Source: Saccharothrix longispora (GTDB taxonomy: Bacteria > Actinomycetota > Actinomycetes > Mycobacteriales > Pseudonocardiaceae). Taken from it: a stretch of DNA of 64,000 bases. A model generated the notes under the pieces. It was given only the letters and a program-made list of their open reading frames with translations, searched no databases and was not told the origin of the DNA. The stretch is from assembly GCF_030852425.1 (NCBI RefSeq), contig NZ_NSDM01000012.1, positions 62,001-126,000 on the forward strand, read 5' to 3'. This document shows, piece after piece, positions 38,901 to 46,800 of this stretch; within the stretch, counting starts at the first letter, position 1; each line of letters starts with the position of its first letter. A program made the translations under genes and the position numbers.

Positions 38901-39012
38901 CGCTGATCTGGAGGACCCGACCTCGAAGGCCCGGTTCATCGGTGAACTCGGTCCGAATGCTCCGATGCGGAGCCTGCGGGACGTCGAAGCCAGCGCTCCT
39001 ATCCACGACTGA
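35950..39012 (+). CDS. drmA: DISARM DrmA-like helicase
   Basis: About 1,020 residues from a GTG with GGAGG upstream; cytosolic SF2 helicase. Walker A FATGGGKTETYLG (about 386), DEAD-box-type motif QDELHLL (about 622), SSATL (about 657) and motif VI TTARVGRRHPG (about 855) are present. Two Cys clusters (CPFCRDENL with CCTNSDC, and CPEQGHGF with CLVPNC) lie between motifs I and II. The FATGGGKTE and QDELHLL forms are typical of DrmA, which works with DrmB to sense and block incoming DNA. The drmB-like gene follows after 12 bases. The first 350 residues are beta-rich and not recognised. DrmA assignment rests on motifs plus the drmB neighbour. Confidence 0.8.
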   Translation: MNNTSGQSPQQAYQAFVDWLDRRVVAAGRGDGLDRLEVAPAGTFWLGRLACEDEVRKGAGDERSERLDPCAIGIRLRPASEPSWSMTVTVRARGWVQDPKDGPVPDKRWWRTDPVEERVLVKVDRKGGVFGARQLADAFTAVGAPGLTAEVRVDVEDWHRQMELVVQLVNTSPEKAKDLTDSHLYETQIEISALKTVPFQLESLPDSFRYDRTIPAYGINVGVEVPEPGVFRSSDTVGVQTFRPGYWNSTHQEPDLSFSTLADNPLPQLAALLEALTAYDDAHWSPSVLDARQAAEEWTPTMREEADKSAEEVFAELGRLRTGLGLMETHPKILRAFRLMNEAIGLSAHGRYTGWRPFQVGFLLSTVRFLAEPEEEASYVDTVWFATGGGKTETYLGLLLTAAFHDRLTGKPLGVTAWSRFPLRLLSLQQTQRFADALAAAEIVRQDRTVGGAPFSLGFLVGQAGTPNKIVPKAENDEDITPDSAGMPDRYRVLLRCPFCRDENLRMHFDRQRWKLEHCCTNSDCRMYRRALPVYVVDQEVFRFLPTVVVGTLDKAASISMQQAMRGLVGPPRAQCPEQGHGFTYAERAKTPNGCLVPNCQGGLVLKPLPMDAQRFAPSLRLQDELHLLRDSLGAVDSHYESLLDHLQQELSGRRAKIVASSATLTGYDRQVNVLYRRKGRVFPQPGPRAGESFWTVPTAQPLRRFVAVAPRGVTLEHVSDRTLDTLQRCIRELLDDPAAVCAEAGVEPRYADMVISQYGTNVVYGTTLYDVEAAGRSLGSNNTVAGINVEQLTGQTDFDEVRGILERLENPEEDFAERVHVVAASSMLSHGVDVDRLNTMVMLGLPLTTAEFIQTTARVGRRHPGLVYVLHKIGRERDAQTFRHFGPYVRQGDRFVDPIPITRRSRRVLDLTIPGAVAARTLMIREPESRQKLSTPARLRDYIRGTGLTPEAEADAVAELLGLNGPEDTLHQQQILEWLQDWFADLEDPTSKARFIGELGPNAPMRSLRDVEASAPIHD

Positions 39013-39024
39013 CAGGCGGACGAC

Positions 39025-40764
39025 ATGACGATTCTGGGGAGCCGGAGCGGCAGCCAGATTTTGCGGATCTTCCTGCCCGACAACACGGTCGACCTGCGCG
39101 GGGAGATCTACCGCGTCGTCGAGTGGTCGGCAGCGAACCCGATCCAGGTGGACACGGATCTCGTCCGTCGGCACCTGATCCGCGAGATCGGTGCGTGGAC
39201 CGCTCACGGCACCGACGGTGATGTCGGCAAGGACCTGCTGAGCGGAGCCTCGATCGAGGTCGTGGAACTCGACGAGCGGCGTGGCGTCACGGTCGAGCGG
39301 TATCCGGAGGTGTGGCTGTGCAAGAGCTGCAAACGAATCGGCAAGTCCGTCGAGCGGCCCTGCAAGTGCGGGCAGCGCAAGTGGGGGCAATTGCACTTCG
39401 TCGGTATTCACGACTGCGGCGCGATCACCGAGCCGTGGATCCGTCGCTGCCAGGAGCACGACGATGTGAAGGTCGTCATCCCCAAGAGCGCCAAGGCGGC
39501 CGACATCACGTTCGAGTGTCCGGTCTGCCACAAGCGGACCATGCAAGGGCTGGGGTTCAAGCCCTGTGCGTGCGGCAACGGCACCATGCGGTGGAACGTC
39601 CACAAAGCCCGCACCGTCTACACGCCGCGTGGCATGGTGTTGATCAACCCGCCCCGACCGGAGCACCGCGAGAACCTCAAGCTCGCGGGCGGCGCCCGCA
39701 AGGCCCTGGCATGGGTGGTCGAAGGGCTGGTCGCTAAGCGACCCGCGGACGTCAACGCGAAGCAGACCAGAGAGGACCTCATCGCGACGCTGATCACCAG
39801 CGGCATGCCCCGAGCTCTCGCCGAGAGCATGGTGGACTTCGCAGAGAAGGCCGGAGAGCTCGCCACCCCAGGTGACCACCCGGTCGACTCACTGCCCGCG
39901 ACGCAGCGGGAAGAGGCCGAGCGGGAAGCCGTCGATATCGCCATGGCGCTGGCCGAGAGTCGCACTCCGACGACCGAGCTGCGCAGCACCGATTCCGGGG
40001 ACGCGCTCGACCTGCGCTATCGCAACGGCTATCCCGCGGCGTTGGCTCGGGCTGGCCTGGACGGCTTGGACCTGGTCGATCGGTTCCCGGTGCTGAGCGC
40101 CATGTACGGCTACACGCGAGGCGAGGACGATCCGGCCAAGTCCCACCTGGTGCCGTTTCGGCGCAAGCGGGGCGTCTACCGCCTCCACAGCAACCTCGCG
40201 GAGACGGAAGCGTTCCTGGTGCGCTTGGACCCGGTGCGGGTGGCGACCTGGTTGACGGGGCGTGGTCACGCGCTGACCGGCTGGTCCGTCGGTGACACCG
40301 ATCCGGTCGCGGCGAGGGTCGCGATCCTGCGGTCCGCGGAGATCCCCGACAAGCGCGAGAGTCAGTCGGACGAGTCGGCCGGCGCCGACTTGCTCAAGCT
40401 GGTGCACACCTACGCGCACCGGTTCATTCGCCAGGCCGCGGTCTTTTCCGGTATCGAACGCGACGCGTTGAGCGAATACCTCCTCCCTGGGCACCTGGCG
40501 TTCTTCGTGTACGCCTCTGCTCGAGGTGACTTCGTGCTGGGCGGCATGCAGGCGGTCTTCGAATCCAACCTCGACGACCTGTTGGCCGCGTTCGTCGACG
40601 CCGAGCACCGTTGCCCGCTCGATCCCGGGTGCAGTCGCGGCAGCGGGGCGTGCAGCGCATGCGTCCACCTCGGGGAGCCGTCGTGCCGGTTCTTCAACCG
40701 CTTCCTGAACCGGGAGGCGCTGTTCGGCCCCCACGGCTACTTGCGCACGCCGGTCAGCCCGTGA
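39025..40764 (+). CDS. drmB: DISARM DrmB-like DUF1998 protein
   Basis: A 579-residue protein of the DrmB/DUF1998 group. Two zinc-ribbon-like clusters near the N-terminus (CKSCKRIG with CKCGQRKWG, about 95-120, and CPVCHKRT with CACG, about 167-190), a central helical part, and a C-terminal Cys-rich end (CPLDPGCSRGSGACSACVHLG, then CRFFNRFLNR) as expected for this group. DrmB joins DrmA in the core DISARM complex. No helicase motifs, so it is not a second motor. It ends a close-packed set; the next gene is 200-plus bases on, across an A/T-rich gap. Confidence 0.82.
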   Translation: MTILGSRSGSQILRIFLPDNTVDLRGEIYRVVEWSAANPIQVDTDLVRRHLIREIGAWTAHGTDGDVGKDLLSGASIEVVELDERRGVTVERYPEVWLCKSCKRIGKSVERPCKCGQRKWGQLHFVGIHDCGAITEPWIRRCQEHDDVKVVIPKSAKAADITFECPVCHKRTMQGLGFKPCACGNGTMRWNVHKARTVYTPRGMVLINPPRPEHRENLKLAGGARKALAWVVEGLVAKRPADVNAKQTREDLIATLITSGMPRALAESMVDFAEKAGELATPGDHPVDSLPATQREEAEREAVDIAMALAESRTPTTELRSTDSGDALDLRYRNGYPAALARAGLDGLDLVDRFPVLSAMYGYTRGEDDPAKSHLVPFRRKRGVYRLHSNLAETEAFLVRLDPVRVATWLTGRGHALTGWSVGDTDPVAARVAILRSAEIPDKRESQSDESAGADLLKLVHTYAHRFIRQAAVFSGIERDALSEYLLPGHLAFFVYASARGDFVLGGMQAVFESNLDDLLAAFVDAEHRCPLDPGCSRGSGACSACVHLGEPSCRFFNRFLNREALFGPHGYLRTPVSP

Positions 40765-40990
40765 CCGTGAGGGCGACACCGCCGGGCCGGCGGGCGCGGC
40801 TTCCTCGGCTTCGTTCCGGGTGATGTCGTGGCCGGGTTGACGTCGTGGGGTCAACGGCGTCGGCGGGGGTCACCGTCCACCGAACAGCTTGGCTTTATCC
40901 GAAGAGGATGTGAAGTTATGCTTCGGGTGGACGTCGAAATTTAATTATGAGTAAAACTTTTCATGACTTTTGATGACGGAGAACCTACCT
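40765..40990 (+). promoter_or_regulatory. A/T-rich gap, probable internal promoter for the second half of the locus
   Basis: In 40,931-40,970 I count 10 G+C in 40 bases, far below the flanks. Sequences such as TTATCC-16 bases-TATGCT and TTTAATTATGAG are possible promoter boxes, though none is convincing alone. It separates drmA-drmB from drmD-drmMI, so the second half likely has its own start of transcription, perhaps read by the encoded sigma factor. Confidence 0.4.
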
Positions 40991-43882
40991 GTGACGGCAA
41001 CGAACGCTGAAGCCCGCGTGGCACTCGCGCCAGGATCGATCGTCGTGATCCGTGACGAGGAGTGGCTGGTCCAGGCAGCCGAGGAGACGGCTGACGGCAG
41101 CCTCGTCCACGTGCAGGGGCTCAGCGAGCTGGTTCGCGACACCAGCGCTTCGTTCTACACCAGCCTGGACAAGATCGTCCCGCTGGAACCCGCCCGTGCG
41201 CAGGTGGTGGCCGATGACAGCCCCCGCTACCGCACTACCAGGCTGTGGCTGGAATCGACCATCCGCAAGACCCCCGTGCCCCTCGGTGAGCGTTCGCTGT
41301 CGGTAGCCGTTCGAGGGCTGGCCGACCCGCTGAGCTACCAGCAGTCGGCGGTGCGCAAGGCCCTCGACCCGGCAAACCTGCGCCCGAGGATCCTGTTGGC
41401 GGATGCGGTCGGCCTCGGCAAGACGCTCGAAATCGGCATGATCCTCTCGGAGTTGGTGCGCCGCGGTCGCGGTGAACGAATTCTCGTGGTGACGCCTCGA
41501 CACGTGCTGGAGCAGATGCAGCACGAATTGTGGTGCCGGTTCGCGATCCCGTTCGTCCGGCTGGACTCCGCCGGCATCCAGCGCGTGCGCCAACAATTGC
41601 CCGCGACGCGAAACCCCTTCACCTATTACAAGCGTGTGATCATCTCGATCGACACTCTCAAGTCCGACCGGTACGTGGCGAGCCTGCGCAAGCAGCGCTG
41701 GGACGCCGTGGTCATCGACGAGTCCCACAACCTGGCCAACGCCGCGACGCTCAATAACCGGCTGGCGCGGTTGCTGGCCCGCAACGCCGAGGCACTTGTC
41801 CTCGCGTCGGCGACTCCGCACAACGGCCGCGCCGACTCGTTCGCCGAGCTGCTGCGGCTCCTGGACCCCTCGGCCGTGCCCGTCGACGGTCAGCTCAACC
41901 CGGACGAGGTACGGCGACTGGTCATCCGACGGCACCGGCACAGCCCCGAGGTCGCCCAGGTCGTCGGCGCCGACTGGGCCGAACGACGGGAGCCGGACAA
42001 CGTCCTCGTGCCGGGCACGAGCGAAGAGAACGCCGTCGCCCGTGAGCTGGAGGAGACCTGGCTGTGGCCTGGTCAGGGTGGGAGCCCGTACTCCGGCCAG
42101 AACGCCTCGCTGTTCCCCTGGACGCTGGCCAAGGCGTTCCTGTCCTCGCCGGCGGCGTTGAAGGAGACCATCGACGGGCGGTTGGGTCGCCTCGGGCACG
42201 ACGATCGGGCTGAGGTCGAACGACGCGCGCTGCGCAGGCTGGCTGAGTTCAACGACAAGACACGGCAGCGACCACCGGCCAAGTACCAGCGGCTCGTCGA
42301 GCACCTCAAGGAGATCGGTGTGGGCCGTGGCTCACCGGTCCGGGCGGTGGTGTTCGCCGAACGGCTGGAAACCCTGCGCTGGTTGCACCGCGCCCTGCCC
42401 GTCGACCTCGGAGTGCCCGCCAACGCCGTCGAGATCATGCACGGTGGGCTTCCCGACGATCAACAGCAGAGCGTCGTGGAGGCGTTCAAGCAGGAACAGG
42501 CGCCGGTGCGGGTCCTCGTGACCGGCGACGTGGCCTCCGAGGGCGTCAACCTGCACGCCCAGTGCCACAACCTGATCCACTACGACATCCCCTGGAGCCT
42601 CATCCGCATCGAGCAGCGCAACGGTCGCATCGACCGGTACGGGCAGAAGCACGCCCCGCGCATCACCGCGCTGCTGCTCGACCCCGCCAGCGAGCGGTTC
42701 GCCGGAGACGTGCGGATCCTCGCCAAACTGGTGGAGAAGGAGAACGAGGCACACACCGCGCTCGGCGACGTCGCCTCCCTGATGGGGCACTACGACGTCA
42801 AGAGCGAGGAGGACGACATCCGCGCCGTGCTGGCCGGTAGCAAGAAGCTCGACGACGTGGTCCGCCCGGTCGCCGCCGTCGCGGCGGGCAACAACCTCGG
42901 TGCGTTGTTCGCCCGGATCTTCGACTCGCCCGCCACCACCGCACCCGAGCCGACGACGGCAAGCCGGTCGGACGCGGACACCGGGATCGACCTCGGCTCG
43001 GTCGTCTACGACGATGACGTGTCCTACCTGGAGGACGCGCTGCAGGAGGCGTTCATCGACCCGACGGCCCCGCCGGCGCGTGGCGGGGTGGGGTGGCGGC
43101 GGGACACCGCCTTCGGCACCGTCGAACTGACTCCGCCGCCCGATCTCGCGCAGCGCCTGAACGTGCTGCCGCAGAAGTACCTCGCCGAGCGTAACGTCAC
43201 CGAACGGCTGGTACTCGCCACCACCCTGGCACGCGGCAAGGACCGGCTCGCCGCCGCGTTGCACGACGACAAGAAGCTGAGCTGGCCGGACGCGCATTAC
43301 CTGGCTCCACTGCACCCGGTCCTCGACTGGGCAGCGGACCGCGCTCTGGCCGCCCTGGGCCGCAACGAGGTCTTCGCCGTGCGCGGAAATGTGGACGCCC
43401 CGACTGTCCTGCTCGTCGGCACGCTCACCAACAGGCGTGGCCAGGTCGTGTCGGTCGCCTGGCTGACCGCGCAGTTCCCGACGGAGGACAACCCGTCCTT
43501 CGCGCTGATCGCCCCGCACGGTTCGGCTCGGGAGGCGCTGGCTTCGCTGGGCTGGGACAGCCCGCGGGCCAATCCGGGACCGATCGAGAACGTAGCGGCT
43601 CTCCAAGGGCTCGTGGCTCCTGCAGTTGATCATGCCGAGAAGCACCTGATCACTCTCTTCACAGCCGCCGCCGATGACGTGGCAAGTCGAGTGGAGCACT
43701 GGTCCACTCGGTTGGACAGCTGGGACGACGAAGCCGATGCGCTCATCCAGCGCAGCGAGATCAAGCGCAGGCGAGCGAGCGTGGAACAGGAACGGGCCAT
43801 GGTGCAGGCCATGGCACCGGACCGGCAACTCGTACGGCCGCTGCTGGTGGTCGTTCCCGACGTGGAAGGTGTGGCGCTGTGA
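40991..43882 (+). CDS. drmD: DISARM DrmD-like SNF2 helicase
   Basis: About 963 residues. Start taken at a GTG with GGAG nine bases upstream; an ATG at 40973 would add six residues but lacks a ribosome site. SNF2/SF2 motifs: I ADAVGLGKTLE (about 142-152), II VIDESHNLAN (about 240), III LASATPHN, and C-terminal motifs V TGDVASEGVNL and VI IEQRNGRIDRYGQ (about 545). The GRIDRYGQ form and the immediate overlap with a large adenine methyltransferase fit DrmD of class 1 DISARM. Beyond residue 600 is a long accessory part. Probably a DNA-tracking motor for the defence complex. Confidence 0.83.
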   Translation: MTATNAEARVALAPGSIVVIRDEEWLVQAAEETADGSLVHVQGLSELVRDTSASFYTSLDKIVPLEPARAQVVADDSPRYRTTRLWLESTIRKTPVPLGERSLSVAVRGLADPLSYQQSAVRKALDPANLRPRILLADAVGLGKTLEIGMILSELVRRGRGERILVVTPRHVLEQMQHELWCRFAIPFVRLDSAGIQRVRQQLPATRNPFTYYKRVIISIDTLKSDRYVASLRKQRWDAVVIDESHNLANAATLNNRLARLLARNAEALVLASATPHNGRADSFAELLRLLDPSAVPVDGQLNPDEVRRLVIRRHRHSPEVAQVVGADWAERREPDNVLVPGTSEENAVARELEETWLWPGQGGSPYSGQNASLFPWTLAKAFLSSPAALKETIDGRLGRLGHDDRAEVERRALRRLAEFNDKTRQRPPAKYQRLVEHLKEIGVGRGSPVRAVVFAERLETLRWLHRALPVDLGVPANAVEIMHGGLPDDQQQSVVEAFKQEQAPVRVLVTGDVASEGVNLHAQCHNLIHYDIPWSLIRIEQRNGRIDRYGQKHAPRITALLLDPASERFAGDVRILAKLVEKENEAHTALGDVASLMGHYDVKSEEDDIRAVLAGSKKLDDVVRPVAAVAAGNNLGALFARIFDSPATTAPEPTTASRSDADTGIDLGSVVYDDDVSYLEDALQEAFIDPTAPPARGGVGWRRDTAFGTVELTPPPDLAQRLNVLPQKYLAERNVTERLVLATTLARGKDRLAAALHDDKKLSWPDAHYLAPLHPVLDWAADRALAALGRNEVFAVRGNVDAPTVLLVGTLTNRRGQVVSVAWLTAQFPTEDNPSFALIAPHGSAREALASLGWDSPRANPGPIENVAALQGLVAPAVDHAEKHLITLFTAAADDVASRVEHWSTRLDSWDDEADALIQRSEIKRRRASVEQERAMVQAMAPDRQLVRPLLVVVPDVEGVAL

Positions 43883-46800
43883 ATGGGTCGGACGCGATCC
43901 TCGTCGGCGAGGGTTGGATCTCGGAGCACTACTTCACCACCCAAGCCAAGGGTGAGTCGTTCCACGCGAAGGTGCTGGAGCGACGGGCGTTCTGGGACGC
44001 CGAAGCCAAGGAGGGGCGGGCGACACCCCGATCGCGGTTCGTCGAGACCCGGCAGAACCTGGAGAGCGATCTCGCCGCCTTGGCCGAATTGCTCGACCCG
44101 GCCGCTGAAGTCGACGCACGCGACGGGCGCACCGCGGACGACGCCGCTGCCGCGGTTCACGAACGGCTGCTCGACGTGCTCGAACTGACCGGTCATGGCC
44201 TCGTCCTCGACCGACAGGGTCCGCTCCTGCGCGTGTCGCCCCCCGGTGTCACCGGACACGCACCGCTGGTCGTCGTGTCAGCCCGCCCGGTCGCCGCGGT
44301 CGAGGACTTGCTCGCCCGTGATGCGGTCACCCTGCGTGAGCCGGTGCAGCTCACCGAGGACGCCGAGGAGGTGAAATCCGCCGCGCGGCTGACGTCGGCG
44401 CTGTTCGTCGCGGACGACGCCCCCGACCTGGTCCTCCTACTCGCGGGCCGCTGGGTGCTGCTCGCCGAGCGGGAGCGTTGGGCCGAGGGCCGCTACCTCG
44501 CCGTTGACGTGCAGTTGGTGTGCGAGCGCAACGACGGCAAGAAGGGCGGGGAAATTGACCGGGCGCTTACCTGCCTGTCCGCCCAATCGATCGCACCAGA
44601 TGCGGATGGGACGCTGTGGTGGCACAGCGTCCTCGAAGCGTCCGTCAAGCACACCGTCGGCGTCTCCAAGGACCTGCGTGACGGTGTCCGCCTGTCCATC
44701 GAGATCATCGCCAACGAGGTCGTCGCCCGCTGGCGCGACAAGGGTCTCGACCCGCTACCCGCCAGCGAGGCTCAACCGCTGGCTAAGCAAGCACTGCGAT
44801 TCCTCTACCGCATCTTGTTCCTGCTCTACGCCGAGGCGTCGCCTGAGCTGGGCGTGCTGCCCGTGGGCGCCCGCGAGTACGACCAGGGGTACAGCCTGGA
44901 CCGGCTGCGCGAGCTGGTCCAGGTTGAGTTGGCCAGCCCGCGTGCCCGCAGCGGTACCCACCTGTACGAGTCGCTGACCGCACTGTTCCGGCTGGTAGAC
45001 AAGGGGCACACCCCGAAGACAGTCAGCGGTGACAGCGAAGATGAGCAGGACGCGGCGTTCGGCGAGGGGCTGACGTTCAACCCGCTGAAAGCCGACCTGT
45101 TCCGGCCGGAGGCGACTGCCCACATCGACGCTGTAGGGCTGGGCAACGCCGCGCTGCAGCAGGTCCTCACCCACCTGCTGCTCAGCAAGGAGTCGCGCGG
45201 CAAGGACCGCGGCTTCATCTCGTACGCGGAGCTTGGCATCAACCAGCTCGGCGCGGTCTACGAGGGCCTGATGTCATACACCGGCTTCTTTGCCGAGACC
45301 GACCTCTATGAGGTGGCCAAGAACGGCGACGCTTCCAAGGGTTCATGGGTCGTCCCCGTCGAGCGAGCAGACGGGATTGCACGTGCCGACTTCGTGAAGA
45401 CTCCCGACCCGCACACGGGTGAGCCACGACCGGTGCTGCACAGGAAGGGCACGTTTGTGTTCCGCCTTGCTGGGCGAGAGCGTCAGCAGTCCGCGTCGTA
45501 CTACACCCCAGAAGTGCTCACCCGCTTCACCGTCGGTCAAGCGCTCGAAGAGCTGCTCGACCAGGGTGGCCGCACGACGACTGCGGCGGAGATCCTGCAG
45601 ATGACCGTCTGTGAGCCAGCCCTCGGCTCGGGCGCGTTCGCCATCGAGGCAGTGCGGCAGCTCGCTGAGCAGTATCTCAAGCGCCGCCAAGCCGAACTGG
45701 GCGTGCGCCTCGACCCGGACGACTACCCGCGTCGGTTGCAGGAGGTCAAGGCCTACTTGGCGCTGCATAATGTGTACGGCGTCGACCTCAATGCCACTGC
45801 CGTCGAACTGGCTGAGATCTCCCTATGGCTGGACACCATGGTCGAGGGACTCTCCGCGCCCTGGTTCGGTCTGCACTTGCGGCGCGGCAACTCGCTCGTC
45901 GGCGCCCGACGGGCGGTGTACCCACGCAGCCACGTTAGCAATAAATCCTGGCTGACCGAAGCACCGCGAGTCGTCCCCATAATGTCCCTCGCAAATGACA
46001 TCGAGACTGGACGAGTTTCCAATGAAGGCATTCACCACTTCTTGCTACCGGCCGATGGTTGGGGTGCCGCTGTCGAAGCCAAGGAGGTAGTCGCGCTGGC
46101 CAGCGAGGCGGCCGACCGACTTAGAGCGTGGCGGAGAACTGTGCGATCCAAACCGACGCAACAGCAAGTGAACACGCTGGTCGAGTTGGCACATCGCGTG
46201 GAGGTGCTGTGGCAGATTGCGCATCGCCGGTTGAACATGGCTGAACAAGAGGTCCACCGAGTCATCCCAGTTTGGGGCGCCGACGACCTGCCGTCCGGTG
46301 GCGGCACTGTGCAGCGGAAGCAAATCGAAGCCGCGCTCACTGACCCGAATGGTGCTTATCAGCGGCTGCGGCGGGTAATGGACGCGTGGACCGCACTGTG
46401 GTTCTGGCCACTCACTGACGAGATCGTTACAGTCCGCGGGGTACGCGTGGAGCCCCCGACCTTCGCACAGTGGATCGCCGCACTGCAGGCACTGCTTGGA
46501 CGCAGCCCGGAGGTGCGCAAGAAATCGCTACCGCGAGAGACCCTTGCCAGTAGCGCCGACTGGGGCCAGCTGAACGATGCAGAAAAATTGGAGCTTTTCT
46601 TCTCAAGTGCGCTACCGGTAGAGAATGTGTTGCAGGAGCACCCCTGGCTTGTCGTGTGTGACCGAGTCGCCAAGCAGCAGGGATTCTTTCACTGGCACCT
46701 GGACTTTACGACCGTCTTCGCTCGCGGAGGATTCGATCTTCAGATAGGAAACCCTCCATGGGTGAAGCCCGAGACCAACATCAAAGCGCTCCTTGCCGAG

